Positions 41,559-51,154 of a DNA stretch of 64,000 bases are shown in pieces. Position 1 is the first letter of the stretch. The number at the start of each line of letters is the position of its first letter. Source of the DNA: Funiculus sociatus GB2-C1. GTDB taxonomy: Bacteria > Cyanobacteriota > Cyanobacteriia > Cyanobacteriales > FACHB-T130. The stretch covers positions 1-64,000 of the forward strand of contig NZ_JAMPKJ010000006.1 in the NCBI RefSeq assembly GCF_039962115.1, read 5' to 3'. The position numbers and the translations under genes are program-made. The notes below the pieces were generated by a model. It made no database searches. It had not been told where the DNA came from and worked only from the letters and a program-made list of their open reading frames with translations.

Positions 41559-41870
41559 ATGACTGAAGAAGTGAAACCCAATCCTAGTGAAGCTACAACC
41601 CATGACGCTCAGCTAGCTGCTGAGAATATGGCTTCTGGTGAAGAGAAAGTACAAAAAGTTGATTTAGATGCTGACTATGAAGCATCAAAAGCGTTTAGCG
41701 TTAGTGAAGTAGACCGCAAAGGTGGTGGTGCGGAAGCGGCTGAAGCTGCTACAGCTCCTAAGTTCAAAGTACCTGAAGCGACAGAGATGAAATCCTCACC
41801 AGATACAACAGGCAACCCAGCTGATTATATACAGATGGCGCAGGATGTCAGCCCCAGAAAGGACGATTAG
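41559..41870 (+). CDS. Small acidic disordered protein
   Basis: A 103-residue protein rich in Glu, Ala, Lys and Asp with few hydrophobics (EEVKPNPSEATTHDAQLAAENMASGEEKVQKVDLDADYEASKAF), probably intrinsically disordered; no known domain. A ribosome site AGGAG lies upstream of ATG 41559. It diverges from the carotenoid protein gene with 226 bases between, so the two could share a regulatory region. The highly charged, soluble composition resembles desiccation or stress proteins, but this is a weak inference. Confidence 0.7.
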   Translation: MTEEVKPNPSEATTHDAQLAAENMASGEEKVQKVDLDADYEASKAFSVSEVDRKGGGAEAAEAATAPKFKVPEATEMKSSPDTTGNPADYIQMAQDVSPRKDD

Positions 41871-42178
41871 GAAAAGTCAGCAGCCGGGTCAAGCGGCAAG
41901 AGTGGCGATCCTGCTGACACAAAAATGGCCAAAAAAGTCCTCTAAGCTGTGACATAGATAAGGCAGAGCTTCGCGTAGGTGTGGAGTTTTTGAAAAAAGA
42001 ATTATTAGAACATTCGCTCAACCTCTATTGGGTTGGGCTTTAGTTGTGGGAGTCAAATGCTGCATAATGGGAAGGCTTTTATCGTTTATCGTGGGGAGAT
42101 AGCACACTTGCCGTTGCCAATTTTCCCAGATTGTCAGAGCGATAATTCCATTCCTCAAGCCTTCTTTTCAGTTTAACT
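41871..42178. other. Intergenic region before aspS
   Basis: GTCAGCAG near 41877 can pair with CTGCTGAC near 41911 just after the small acidic gene, a possible terminator without a T-run. The rest holds no supported gene; the aspS promoter must be here. Confidence 0.4.
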
Positions 42179-43981
42179 ATGCGAACCCATTATTGCGGCG
42201 AACTTAGAGCAGAACATATTGGAGAAACCGTTACCCTGTGTGGATGGGTAGACCGTCGCCGCGACCACGGGGGTGTGATATTTTTGGATTTGCGCGATCG
42301 CACTGGTATCGTTCAAATTGTCAGCGATCCTGTACGCACACCAGATTCTTACGCACAAGCAGAAAAGCTGCGTAACGAATATGTAGTCCAATTTACCGGG
42401 CGAGTCACCCAGCGTCCAGAAGAGTCGCTAAATTCTCGCCTACCCACAGGTGAAGTGGAAATTTATGCAGACAAGATAGAACTGCTCAATCAAGTTTACA
42501 AGCAGTTACCTTTTCAGGTGGCGATCTCGGACACTGAACCCGTGCGCGAAGACTTGCGGCTAAAGTATCGGTATCTGGATTTAAGACGCGATCGCATGGC
42601 GAATAATCTTCAGTTGCGTCACCAAGTCGTTAAAACCATTCGCCGCTACCTCGAAGATACCGAAAACTTCATCGAAGTAGAAACCCCAATTCTCACCAAG
42701 TCTACTCCCGAAGGCGCAAGAGACTATCTCGTACCCAGCCGTGTCAACCCCAGCGAGTGGTTCGCCTTACCCCAGTCACCGCAACTTTTCAAGCAACTGC
42801 TGATGGTATCCGGCTTTGACCGATACTACCAGATTGCCCGTTGCTTCCGCGACGAAGACCTCCGCGCCGACCGTCAGCCAGAATTTACCCAACTGGACAT
42901 GGAAATGAGCTTCATGTCCCAAGAAGAAATTATCCAACTAAACGAAGGTTTAGTTTGTCATATCTTCAAGACAATTAAAGGTATCGATTTACCTTGTCCT
43001 TTTCCTCGTCTCACCTACGCCGAAGCGATGGAACGCTACGGAAGCGATAAACCAGACACCCGCTTTGGTTTAGAACTCGTCAACGTCTCGGACTTAGTTA
43101 AAGACTCTGGTTTCAAAGTCTTTAGTAGTACAGTTGCATCTGGCGGCGTTGTGAAAGTATTACCCATTCCTGGGGGAAATGATGCTATTTCCAATACGCG
43201 AATTAAACCTGATGGCGACTTATTTAAAGAAGCCAGCGAAGCGGGTGCGAAAGGACTTGCTTACATTCGCGTCCGAGATAACGGCGAAATCGACACTATC
43301 GGCGCAATTAAAGACAACCTGACAGAAGAACAAAAGCAGGAACTATTACGGCGCACTGGTGCAAAAGCGGGTCATTTACTACTATTTGGCGCTGGTGACT
43401 CTAATATGGTGAATAAAACTCTCGACCGCTTGCGCTTAGTAGTTGGTCGAGAATTGGGGTTAATTGATCCAGAGAAGATAAACATTCTTTGGGTGACAGA
43501 TTTCCCAATGTTTGAATGGAACGCCGACGAGAAGCGTTTAGAGGCGTTACATCATCCGTTTACTGCTCCTCATCCCGAAGATGTGCATGACCTGAAAACT
43601 GCAAGAGCGCAAGCCTACGATTTGATTTTCAACGGTTATGAAATCGGCGGTGGAAGTCGGCGAATTTACCAGCGAGAAGTTCAAGAACAGGTGTTTGAAG
43701 CGATTGGTTTATCCCAAGAGCAAGCATATAACAAGTTTGGATTTTTGCTGGAAGCGTTTGAATACGGAACTCCGCCGCATGGAGGTATTGCTTACGGTTT
43801 AGACCGCTTGGTGATGCTATTAGCTGGTGAGGAGTCAATTCGCGATGTAATTGCTTTTCCGAAGACGCAGCAAGCTCGTTGTCTGCTGACAAATGCGCCT
43901 TCTGGTGTGGATGAGAAGCAGTTGAAGGAGTTGCAGGTGGCTTCGACTTATAAGCCGAAATCTACTGAGAAAGGCAAGTAA
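42179..43981 (+). CDS. aspS: Aspartyl-tRNA synthetase
   Basis: Class IIb enzyme that charges tRNA-Asp; 600 residues, the bacterial long form. The N-terminal OB-fold anticodon domain ([43 protein letters not shown]) is typical. Motif 2 is in [30 protein letters not shown], the bacterial GAD insertion follows (~290-430), and motif 3 is [18 protein letters not shown] 42179 is the family start. Many cyanobacterial AspRS enzymes are discriminating or non-discriminating depending on whether AsnRS is present; this cannot be decided here. Followed by a perfect palindrome. Confidence 0.97.
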   Translation: MRTHYCGELRAEHIGETVTLCGWVDRRRDHGGVIFLDLRDRTGIVQIVSDPVRTPDSYAQAEKLRNEYVVQFTGRVTQRPEESLNSRLPTGEVEIYADKIELLNQVYKQLPFQVAISDTEPVREDLRLKYRYLDLRRDRMANNLQLRHQVVKTIRRYLEDTENFIEVETPILTKSTPEGARDYLVPSRVNPSEWFALPQSPQLFKQLLMVSGFDRYYQIARCFRDEDLRADRQPEFTQLDMEMSFMSQEEIIQLNEGLVCHIFKTIKGIDLPCPFPRLTYAEAMERYGSDKPDTRFGLELVNVSDLVKDSGFKVFSSTVASGGVVKVLPIPGGNDAISNTRIKPDGDLFKEASEAGAKGLAYIRVRDNGEIDTIGAIKDNLTEEQKQELLRRTGAKAGHLLLFGAGDSNMVNKTLDRLRLVVGRELGLIDPEKINILWVTDFPMFEWNADEKRLEALHHPFTAPHPEDVHDLKTARAQAYDLIFNGYEIGGGSRRIYQREVQEQVFEAIGLSQEQAYNKFGFLLEAFEYGTPPHGGIAYGLDRLVMLLAGEESIRDVIAFPKTQQARCLLTNAPSGVDEKQLKELQVASTYKPKSTEKGK

Positions 43982-43997
43982 AGAACCCCTCTCTAAC

Positions 43998-44017
43998 CCT
44001 CCCCGTTAACGGGGAGG
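43998..44017 (+). terminator. Palindrome downstream of aspS
   Basis: CCTCCCCGTTAACGGGGAGG is a perfect 20-base palindrome 17 bases after the aspS stop. It lacks an immediate T-run, and it belongs to a dispersed CTCTCTAACCCTCCCC...GGGGAGG repeat family, so termination is plausible but not certain. Confidence 0.5.
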
Positions 44018-44590
44018 AAACAAATTCTTTATTTGGGGAAGGTTAGCGATCGCACTTTTTGAGATAAATCTCCACTGACAAAGCCACAATATTTTTAAAA
44101 TCGCTTTATATATTCACGTGTCTTTCTCCTTATTTAGCGCTTCATAATAGTTAAATTATTCGTCCTGTAAAAGTCGTTCTTCATCCATTAGTTTTAATAA
44201 AACGTCATTTTTAAAAATTTCTTCAATCTTTTCAAACTTGGTAATGGTGATTTCCACAATGATTGATTACTTATTTTTATATAAACCATAGTATATAGTA
44301 ATTTCAAACATTTCCTTATACGATCAAAAAGTCATAATTCTTCTATAATGATTGCAGGACTGTAAATACAAGATTTTGTCTCATAGGCTTCTCGAAAATA
44401 AGCGATCGCTTCTTTAAGTCGCTTCAGGACTGCTTTTTGGGTTCCTGACCTAAGCACCCATTTTCTATACATAAAGCAATCCAGTAAGCCGCAGTATTCC
44501 TCCTCACCATTATGCAAAAGTCCAAGGCTCTCCAGTTCATAGTTAACTTAACGTTCCAATTAATTTGGAGCTAAAACTTAATATTAATTA
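44018..44590. other. Intergenic region with possible gene remnants
   Basis: A+T-rich stretch with two short minus-strand frames: 44156-44257 (VEITITKFEKIEEIFKNDVLLKLMDEERLLQDE) and 44332-44517 (61 codons, LKRLKEAIAYFREAYETKSCIYSPAIIIEEL). Both look protein-like but neither has a ribosome site or a family I recognise. They may be leftovers of a decayed locus. Confidence 0.35.
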
Positions 44591-44678
44591 TTGACAATTG
44601 ACAAATGCTATGATAATGGAGTTTAATGATAAATGTAGGGCATTAGTAGATCCCCGCCAAGAGATTTGCTAATGCCCT
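44591..44678 (+). promoter_or_regulatory. Promoter-like sequence followed by a strong hairpin
   Basis: TTGACA at 44591 and GATAAT at 44612 (15-base spacing) resemble a sigma-70 type promoter. AGGGCATTAG (44637-44646) then pairs perfectly with CTAATGCCCT (44669-44678), 22-base loop, ending about 25 bases before the small gene that follows. It may be a leader structure or a dispersed repeat. Confidence 0.4.
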
Positions 44679-44703
44679 TGACTAAACTCCTTACGGATAC
44701 AAA

Positions 44704-44946
44704 TTGCTCGTGTCACAAAATACTGATTCAATCGATTCCACATCAGAAACTCGTGCGATCGCCTACACAAAGCGTCTCAATCCTTGGGCGATTGTTCGTC
44801 TCCTTCCCAATAGACAGAAGGCGACCGTGGCTCGATTCCGCAGTCGGTGTGATGCAGACTGTAATATGCAGCGGATGCGTCAGCTGACACCCAACGCTTC
44901 CTTTATGGTGGTTTTTGACTGTCAACCAGACAAAGCTGCGGTCTAA
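44704..44946 (+). CDS. Small conserved cyanobacterial protein
   Basis: An 80-residue protein that I recall as one of a small cyanobacterial family with the core YTKRLNPWAIVRLLPNRQKATVARFRSRCDADCNMQRMRQLTPNASFMVVFD; members usually read YAKRLNPWC-IVRLLPN-Q-VVVARFR-R-DA. Function unknown. The start may be TTG 44704 or GTG 44710; no ATG is available. Some usually hydrophobic positions are replaced (CDADCNM), so it could be decaying. A hairpin leader lies upstream and tandem 26-base repeats begin 13 bases after the stop. Confidence 0.55.
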   Translation: MLVSQNTDSIDSTSETRAIAYTKRLNPWAIVRLLPNRQKATVARFRSRCDADCNMQRMRQLTPNASFMVVFDCQPDKAAV

Positions 44947-44958
44947 AGTTCTGGTATG

Positions 44959-45044
44959 CGATCACCCTGTTTGGGGAAAGGATACGATCGCGCTGTTTGA
45001 AGTGATAATGCGATCGCGCTGTTTGAGATGAGGATGCGATCGCT
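44959..45044. repeat. Tandem 26-base repeat carrying HIP1 sites
   Basis: Three successive 26-base units, 44959-44984, 44985-45010 and 45011-45036, then a partial unit. Units 2 and 3 begin CGATCGCGCTGTTTGA; unit 1 is more diverged (CGATCACCCTGTTTGG). Each unit junction makes or nearly makes a GCGATCGC octamer. There are no unique spacers, so it is not a CRISPR. Confidence 0.75.
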
Positions 45045-45060
45045 AAATTCCTCTCACTTC

Positions 45061-45258
45061 TCACTCTAAAAGCCTCTCAATTTCTTGATTAATAAAGCCA
45101 AATTGTCTAAAAATCCGCAACACATAAGTGGGTAGATAGTTCTCTTGCTCCGATGTCGATAGGAACAACCCTTCGCCCGTCTTGTAGATCGCGACTATAC
45201 AAACCATCGTCTCTTTTACTTGAGATAGGTTAAGCCAAGTTAACCGTAGTGAATTTCC
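45061..45258 (-). pseudogene. Truncated protein-coding remnant
   Basis: A 65-codon open frame, closed upstream by TAG at 45261-45259, reads NSLRLTWLNLSQVKETMVCIVAIYKTGEGLFLSTSEQENYLPTYV..., ending in RQFGFINQEIERLLE. It looks strongly protein-like, but the only ATG (45207) is internal and has no ribosome site. It lies between two arrays of the 26-base HIP1 repeat. I read it as the C-terminal part of a gene whose front was lost. The family is not recognised. Confidence 0.4.
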
Positions 45259-45277
45259 CTACTGACTGAAGAATAAG

Positions 45278-45320
45278 CGATCGCGACGTTTGAGATGAGG
45301 ATGCGATCGCGCGGTTTGAC
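45278..45320. repeat. Second 26-base HIP1 repeat array
   Basis: One full unit 45278-45303 (CGATCGCGACGTTTGAGATG...) and a partial unit 45304-45320 (CGATCGCGCGGTTTGAC), homologous to the 44959-45044 array and directly joined to the 73-base repeat at 45321. Confidence 0.65.
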
Positions 45321-45393
45321 CTAACCCCTCTCCGAAGCCGATAGGGGAGCCGGAAGCCCCCAACCCTACGAGGGTTGGGGGTTGGGAGTTAGG
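45321..45393. repeat. 73-base direct repeat, left copy
   Basis: Begins CTAACCCCTCTCCGAAGC and ends GGGGGTTGGGAGTTAGG; contains GGGGAGCCGGAAGCCCCC and arms CCAACCCT/AGGGTTGG. It overlaps the last five bases of the DUF559 gene, supplying its stop codon. Same length, order and orientation as 45866-45938. Confidence 0.75.
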
Positions 45394-45814
45394 CTTCTTC
45401 ACAATCGCAACAAGCGGTGTAAATATCCAGCAGAACATCATCGATATTTTTTCTTACTTGTGCATTTTTAATTCGCAACAAACGCAATCCTCGTGCTGAC
45501 AAAACTTTGTCACGTTCTGCATCGTATTCAGCTTGTTGTTCGTGAATTTCTCCATCTACTTCTACGACCAATCCGACAGCGTGACAGTAGAAATCTACAA
45601 TAAATCCATTAATAATCTGCTGGCGGCGGAAGTGGAAACCATTCAATCGATTAGCACGAAGATATTGCCAAATAATTTTTTCTTCCGCTGTCATTTGTTT
45701 GCGAAGTTCTTTGGCACGTTCGACTTTAGCTGAGGCTACATTTTGTCCAATAACAATATTGCGAGTTCCCTCTTTTCTCGGTGATGAGGGATGTTGGGGT
45801 GTTGGGTTATTCAT
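45389..45814 (-). CDS. DUF559 (Vsr-like) endonuclease-domain protein
   Basis: A 141-residue protein with the DUF559 core, a relative of the very-short-patch-repair (Vsr) endonuclease fold: ERAKELRKQMTAEEKIIWQYLRANRLNGFHFRRQQIINGFIVDFYCHAVGLVVEVDGEIH then YDAERDKVLSARGLRLLRIKNAQV. The catalytic Asp (IVDFYC) and Glu (VVEVDGEIH) are present, so it may be active. The N-terminal HPSSPRKEG is encoded by repeat-like DNA. ATG 45814 is the start. The gene is flanked by 73-base direct repeats, one of which overlaps its end. Function in the cell unknown. Confidence 0.85.
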   Translation of the reverse strand: MNNPTPQHPSSPRKEGTRNIVIGQNVASAKVERAKELRKQMTAEEKIIWQYLRANRLNGFHFRRQQIINGFIVDFYCHAVGLVVEVDGEIHEQQAEYDAERDKVLSARGLRLLRIKNAQVRKNIDDVLLDIYTACCDCEEA

Positions 45815-45865
45815 CGACTAAGTATGAAGATATATTGGTATCTTTTATTATGGTTGACCTCTCCC

Positions 45866-45938
45866 CCAACCCCTCTCCGAAGCGGAGAGGGGAGCCGGAA
45901 GCCCCCTTCCCTTGAAGGGAAGGGGGTTGGGGGTTAGG
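45866..45938. repeat. 73-base direct repeat, right copy
   Basis: Begins CCAACCCCTCTCCGAAGC and ends GGGGGTTGGGGGTTAGG; contains perfect arms CCCCTCTCCG/CGGAGAGGGG and CCCTTCCCTT/AAGGGAAGGG. It lies 51 bases upstream of the DUF559 start, in the same orientation as the left copy at 45321-45393. Confidence 0.75.
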
Positions 45939-46021
45939 TTTTTTGGCGATAGGCGGAGGATGCGATCACATTTGTTGAGTTTCAAAAGAGTATCGCTATG
46001 AGGCTGATATTTTTTAAGGTC

Positions 46022-46918
46022 TTACTCGTGAGTTATGCCATCTGGCATAATTGCCCCTGTTAGAATAGTGGCTTTCAAATCAGCTCCGCTCAGATTAGCC
46101 CCTTTCAGGTCTGTACCAGTCAGATCAGCACCACTCAGATTTGCATTTTCTAAAGCTGCGTCATTCAGAATAGCACCCTTCAGATTAGCCCCTTTTAGGT
46201 TCGTACCACTTAGCTTGGCACCATGTAGATTAGCATTGCTCAGATTGACATAACTCAAGTCGGAAGCGCTTAGATTTGTATAACTCAGGTGGGCTTTTTC
46301 CATATTTGCGCCTATCAAAATTGCTTCACTCAAGTTTGCACCATTGAGTTTTGCATTACCTAAATCAACTCCATCACTCAAATCAGCGCCACTCAGATCA
46401 GCTTCAACCAAACTAACATCCTTCAAATTAGCACCTTTAAGATTAGCACCCTTGAGATTAGCAACGCTTAAGTTGGCAGCACCTACAAAACCACTGAGTT
46501 TAGCACGGCGCAGGTTAGCGCCACTTAGATTTGCATAAGCTAAGTTAGCACCACTCAGGTTGGCTTCAAACAGGCTGGCATTGCTTAGGTCAGCACCAGT
46601 TAGATTGGAGCTATTCAAATTAGCGCGGCTAAGGTCAGCACCACTCAGGTTGGCAAGACTTAGCTCGTTAGAACTCAGGTCAGCATGGTTAAAATTAACC
46701 TTACTAAAATTGGCACGACTCATGTCAGCAAAACCTGTGGTAGCCTCTTTGAGGTTAGCTCCCTTCACGTTTGCCCCACTAAGGTCACACCAGAGACAGG
46801 AGTTATTCCCCAATAGTTTATTGACATCTTTGATATTTTCAGCAAAAGCTGATTCTGTAATGCAGATCATAAAAATGCCTATCAGCAATATTACGATAGC
46901 CAAAATCCTAAATCTCAT
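46022..46918 (-). CDS. Exported pentapeptide-repeat protein
   Basis: A 298-residue protein. ATG 46918 is preceded by GAGG and begins a signal peptide (MRFRILAIVILLIGIFMICITESAFA); an ATT/GTG frame extends upstream without support. After NIKDVNKLLGNNSCLWCDL, about 45 pentapeptide repeats (A(N/D)LxG-like) run to the end, forming a right-handed beta-helix in the periplasm or thylakoid lumen. The pair CLWC before the repeats could form a disulfide or bind metal. ADMSRANFSKVNF and other units lack the perfect pattern. Role unknown. Distinct from the cytosolic pentapeptide protein at 38.5 kb. Confidence 0.88.
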   Translation of the reverse strand: MRFRILAIVILLIGIFMICITESAFAENIKDVNKLLGNNSCLWCDLSGANVKGANLKEATTGFADMSRANFSKVNFNHADLSSNELSLANLSGADLSRANLNSSNLTGADLSNASLFEANLSGANLAYANLSGANLRRAKLSGFVGAANLSVANLKGANLKGANLKDVSLVEADLSGADLSDGVDLGNAKLNGANLSEAILIGANMEKAHLSYTNLSASDLSYVNLSNANLHGAKLSGTNLKGANLKGAILNDAALENANLSGADLTGTDLKGANLSGADLKATILTGAIMPDGITHE

Positions 46919-47134
46919 GCCTTTTTTACCTCTATCCGTGTTCAAATGAGTTGCCAAGCGATATAAAAGCCAAATCATGCTTGAACTTAGTGTTCCCACT
47001 GGTATACAGAAATATTGAATAGGCGGGAAACTTATCTACCACCAAGCTAAACGATTAAGAGTTTTCAGTCCATAAATAACCCCTCTGCAATGGCAGAGGG
47101 GGGCTGTTACAGGTTATGCTTATCTAACGGTGGA

Positions 47135-49741
47135 CTAGCGCAACGCACCAGATGGAATACCCAAAATATCCTCAATCTTGGGCATATCCTCTAAGGCAAT
47201 CACGCGACCTTCATCCTCAAAATTAGCGATTTGGTCGAAGTTGAGATAGCGATACAAATCACCAGCAAAAGGATGAATTTTCTTCGCCACAATGTCCAGA
47301 TATTCCTGCACTGTGGGGATGCGACCAAGCATTGCACAAACTGCTGCTAACTCAGCAGAACCGAGATAAACTCGCGCATCTTTGCCCATGCGATTATTGA
47401 AGTTGCGAGTGGAAGTTGAAAACACCGTTGTTCCATCATCCACACGCGCCTGATTTCCCATGCAGAGACTACATCCCGGCATTTCTGTACGCGCACCTGC
47501 GGCATCAAATACACTATAAACACCTTCTTCTTTTAGTTGGTGTTCATCCATTCGAGTTGGAGGACAAATCCACAAGCGGGTTTTGACTGCTGTTTCGCCT
47601 TCCAATACCTTCGCGGTGGCGCGATAGTGTCCGATATTGGTCATGCAAGAACCGACGAATACTTCTTGCACTGGATCGTTAGCAACTTCAGAAAGTAACT
47701 TAACGTTATCAGGATCGTTCGGTGCGGCGACAATTGGTTCCTTGATTTCGTTCAAGTCAATCTCGATAATTTCTGCATACTCCGCATCCGGATCTGCTTC
47801 CATTAACACGGGATTTGCCAACCATTCTTCCATCTTGGCAACGCGGCGCATGATGGTACGCGCATCGGCGTAGCCTCGCGCTACCATGTTTTTCATCAGC
47901 GCTACGTTAGAACGCAGATATTCAGAAATTGTCTCGATACTGAGTTTAATTGTGGAACCTGCACAAGAACGTTCAGCGCTGGCATCGGTAAATTCAAACG
48001 CTTGCTCAACTTTCAAGTCTGGCAAACCTTCGATTTCCATAATTCGCCCAGAAAAGATGTTTTTCTTATTCTGTTTCTCGACAGTCAAAAGACCTTTTTG
48101 GATGGCAATATATGGGATGGCATTGACGATATCCCGCAGCGTGATACCGGGTTGCAACTCGCCTGTGAAGCGGACTAAAACAGATTCCGGCATATCCAAC
48201 GGCATTACGCCCAAAGCTGCTGCAAAGGCAACTAACCCGGAACCTGCGGGGAAGGAAATACCCAAGGGAAAGCGGGTGTGGGAGTCGCCGCCAGTTCCCA
48301 CTGTGTCTGGTAACAGCATCCGGTTCAGCCAAGAGTGGATGATACCATCGCCGGGACGCAAGGCGACACCGCCACGCTGGGCGATGAAGTCGGGTAGTTC
48401 TTTGTGGGTTTTCACGTCCACTGGCTTTGGATAGGCGGCGGTGTGGCAGAAACTCTGCATTACCAAGTCTGCGCTGAAACCCAGACAGGCGAGTTCTTTG
48501 AGTTCGTCGCGGGTCATGGGGCCTGTGGTATCTTGAGAACCAACAGTGGTCATGATTGGTTCGCAGGAAGTTCCAGGGCGCACCCCAGCGAGTCCGCAGG
48601 CTTTGCCGACCATTTTTTGTGCCAAGGTGTATCCTTTGCCGGTGTCGATGGGTGGGCGAGGACGGATGAAGATGGGGCTTGTTTCTAAATCAAGGGCAAC
48701 TCGGATTTTATCGGTGAGGGTGCGTCCGATAAGTAGGGGAATGCGTCCGCCGGCGCGTACTTCGTCGGTGATGGTGTCGGGTTTGAGGCTGAAGGTGGAA
48801 ATAACTTCGCCAGATTCGTTGGTAATTTCACCTTTGTAGGGATGAATGGTAATTACCATCCCGGTTTCCATCTTGCTGACATCGCACTGGATGGGCAATG
48901 CACCTGCATCTTCGGCAGTGTTGAAGAAGATGGGCGCGATCGCACTCCCTAATATATATCCCCCCGCCCGTTTGTTCGGCACGAAAGGTATATCATTGCC
49001 AATGTGCCACAGCACTGAGTTGATCGCAGATTTCCGGGAGGAACCAGTCCCCACTACATCCCCTACATAAGCCACGGGATGTCCTTTTTTCTTCAACTCG
49101 ACAATGGTTTCCAAACTTCCCGGTTGCTTGGATTCCAGCATTGCCAAGGCGTGTAAGGGAATATCCGGGCGAGTTGTGGCATGGGTTGCGGGAGATAAAT
49201 CGTCGGTATTCGTTTCTCCCGGCACCTTGAAGACGGTGACAGTGATGGCTTCGGGCAAAGTGGGGCGAGAGGTGAACCACTCAGCCGCCGCCCAAGACTC
49301 GATTACTTGTTTGGCGTAGGCATTAGTTTCGGATAATTCCTCTACATCGTGGAAGGCATCATACACCAGCATGATTTTGCTTAAAGCTGTTGCGGCTGCT
49401 GATGCCAATTCATCGTCTGATTTAAGTAAATCTATTAACGATTGCACGTTGTAGCCGCCTACCATTGTCCCCAGCAACTCAATGGCGTAGATGGGGGAAA
49501 TTAGGGGACTTTTGGTTTCGCCTTTGGCAACGGCGGTGAGAAATCCTGCTTTGACGTAAGCTGCGGGATCGACTCCAGGGGGAACGCGATCGCGCAACAA
49601 TTCCAACAACGTCTTTTCTTCACCAGCTGGCGGATTTTTCAACATTTCGCACAGTTGCGATGTTTGTTCGGCATCCAGGGGTAAAGGGGGAATTCCCAAA
49701 GCCGCACGTTCAGCAACGTGTTGACGATAAGATTCAAACAT
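47135..49741 (-). CDS. acnB: Aconitate hydratase B
   Basis: Bifunctional aconitate hydratase 2/2-methylisocitrate dehydratase, 868 residues, the usual AcnB length. It interconverts citrate and isocitrate in the TCA pathway and, when its [4Fe-4S] cluster is lost, can bind mRNA in other bacteria. N-terminal HEAT-like domain (residues 1-160), the swivel domain (~165-370), [19 protein letters not shown] and the cluster ligands in [10 protein letters not shown] are all present. ATG 49741 has GGAGA seven bases upstream. Monocistronic; upstream 450 bases hold no gene. Confidence 0.96.
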   Translation of the reverse strand: MFESYRQHVAERAALGIPPLPLDAEQTSQLCEMLKNPPAGEEKTLLELLRDRVPPGVDPAAYVKAGFLTAVAKGETKSPLISPIYAIELLGTMVGGYNVQSLIDLLKSDDELASAAATALSKIMLVYDAFHDVEELSETNAYAKQVIESWAAAEWFTSRPTLPEAITVTVFKVPGETNTDDLSPATHATTRPDIPLHALAMLESKQPGSLETIVELKKKGHPVAYVGDVVGTGSSRKSAINSVLWHIGNDIPFVPNKRAGGYILGSAIAPIFFNTAEDAGALPIQCDVSKMETGMVITIHPYKGEITNESGEVISTFSLKPDTITDEVRAGGRIPLLIGRTLTDKIRVALDLETSPIFIRPRPPIDTGKGYTLAQKMVGKACGLAGVRPGTSCEPIMTTVGSQDTTGPMTRDELKELACLGFSADLVMQSFCHTAAYPKPVDVKTHKELPDFIAQRGGVALRPGDGIIHSWLNRMLLPDTVGTGGDSHTRFPLGISFPAGSGLVAFAAALGVMPLDMPESVLVRFTGELQPGITLRDIVNAIPYIAIQKGLLTVEKQNKKNIFSGRIMEIEGLPDLKVEQAFEFTDASAERSCAGSTIKLSIETISEYLRSNVALMKNMVARGYADARTIMRRVAKMEEWLANPVLMEADPDAEYAEIIEIDLNEIKEPIVAAPNDPDNVKLLSEVANDPVQEVFVGSCMTNIGHYRATAKVLEGETAVKTRLWICPPTRMDEHQLKEEGVYSVFDAAGARTEMPGCSLCMGNQARVDDGTTVFSTSTRNFNNRMGKDARVYLGSAELAAVCAMLGRIPTVQEYLDIVAKKIHPFAGDLYRYLNFDQIANFEDEGRVIALEDMPKIEDILGIPSGALR

Positions 49742-50134
49742 TTTCTAGTCTCCACAAACAATTAAGAGCAAAATTTAGGGGCGAATCGCTTTTGGGTTCT
49801 CCGCCTGGAGAATACAATCTCGATACCTGCGCTTCACAGCCACCAGTGAACAGAGAGTGTCGCTGCTACTGCTTGAGACGCAGATCAACATTATTAATTA
49901 TTGTGAAAAATTGAAATAGGATTTGTACGGATTGCTGCAACTTGGCTGTTCGACGGCAACATTGCACAAAAAAAAGGCGATCGCTCTCTATCGCCCGCTT
50001 ACTTATATAAACCAGGAATCCGTCGTCTTCAGATTTGAAGATTTCGTGCTTAGATCAAATTCTACACCTTTAGGGGGATGAGTGCGATATTTTTCTGTCA
50101 AAACGCGATCGCACTTTAATTGCAGACTACTAAA
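49742..50134. other. Intergenic region upstream of acnB
   Basis: No supported gene. The acnB promoter must be within it. GGCGATCGCTCTCTATCGCCC near 49977 contains arms GGCGAT/ATCGCC. Nothing else stands out. Confidence 0.4.
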
Positions 50135-50177
50135 TTAAATATCTCTGACAGGCATCTTGCCTACCAGAGATATTTAA
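50135..50177 (-). terminator. Nested hairpin downstream of the DUF4278 gene
   Basis: TTAAATATCTCTG (50135-50147) pairs perfectly with CAGAGATATTTAA (50165-50177), and the loop itself folds (AGGCA/TGCCT at 50150-50162). The hairpin ends 15 bases after the DUF4278 stop on the minus strand. The 18 bases 50148-50165 also occur, inverted, at 31093-31110. Confidence 0.6.
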
Positions 50178-50192
50178 ATCAGTTTCACCTAA

Positions 50193-50609
50193 TTAGCACA
50201 CGCTCAATTGCTTCGACTCTGCCTCCAGAAGGCGCATCAGGTTTTCATCCCCGTTAGCTTTGGCTACCTGGATGCGGTGTTCCAGACTGCGCCGAATACT
50301 CTCCAAGTGCATTCTAGCGGCTTCATCCATCATTTTTTGACGGTTTTTATCCACTGACAATTTGCACTCCGGTAAATTTACCAATTGTTCAAGATGTTGC
50401 CGCTTTAGAGTATCGGTTGTTCCGGTTTTGCCGGCGATGTAGGGAACGCCACGATACTTTAAATTAACGATCACATCAGGAACCTGAACGTGTCTGGGAT
50501 ATTGAACTTTATAATTTTGACCCCGATACTTAGCCAAAATTTCGCCTTCAGTCACTTCCAGCGTGGGTGAGGTGTTTTCATAACTGCTACCGCGATAAGA
50601 AAATTTCAT
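50193..50609 (-). CDS. DUF4278 domain protein
   Basis: A 138-residue protein. The opening MKFSYRGSSYENTSPTLEVTEGEILAKYRGQNYKVQYPRHVQVPDVIVNLKYRGVPYI is the DUF4278 domain, a short strand-rich cyanobacterial domain of unknown function with two YRG motifs. Residues ~65-135 are helical and charged (KMMDEAARMHLESIRRSLEHRIQVAKANGDENLMRLLEAE). ATG 50609 is selected because GGAGG lies upstream with good spacing; an upstream extension of five codons is unlikely. Confidence 0.85.
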   Translation of the reverse strand: MKFSYRGSSYENTSPTLEVTEGEILAKYRGQNYKVQYPRHVQVPDVIVNLKYRGVPYIAGKTGTTDTLKRQHLEQLVNLPECKLSVDKNRQKMMDEAARMHLESIRRSLEHRIQVAKANGDENLMRLLEAESKQLSVC

Positions 50610-51154
50610 AAAATTTGCCTCCAATTAAGTTCCCTAAGTATTTCTTACTAAATGAGGTGGTTGGGAGTACGACGTCGCTCTCTACTTCTATTCTCCAGCG
50701 CTATTGATGGCTGCGAATCCCCATCTGGTAAGAACTAAATATTTTTATTTCTGTATCTATTTTTACATTTCGCCAGCAAATCGTCAACGATTAAGATACT
50801 TTAAGCAGCATTTATATCTTTTGGTAGATACGACACTGAGCCACACTATGACCTGGGGACGATAAGCTTGGTGTAATTCATCTGGTGATTTGTGGCGTTC
50901 CAGATGTCAAGAGAAGCGGTTAACTTTCAAAGAAAGGCTAATTATTTTGATGAACTAAGTTTGGTTTTTCACACCACAACCAGCACAAAAATTTTTACAG
51001 TTACAACTTGCATCTGATTCGCAATGCGATGAGGCTGAGAAAGATATCGCTAGTTGATGATTATATTTCAAAGAATGTGATCGCGCTCTCCAAAGCTGAA
51101 GTATTCCTGAGCTGACAAGTTGCGCCGGAAATAGAAGCGATCACTTTCTATATC
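50610..51154. other. Intergenic region, no feature recognised
   Basis: About 545 bases between the DUF4278 start and the next gene's stop on the same strand. No convincing reading frame, tRNA-like structure or repeat copy was found. It marks a boundary between the acnB side and the 51-56 kb cluster. Confidence 0.4.

Noticed and set aside
44332..44517. 61-codon minus-strand frame
   Set aside because: Protein-like in part but no ribosome site and no recognised family; kept only as a possible remnant in the intergenic note.
44959..45320. Possible CRISPR array
   Set aside because: The units are tandem and contiguous with no unique spacers, and no cas genes are present.
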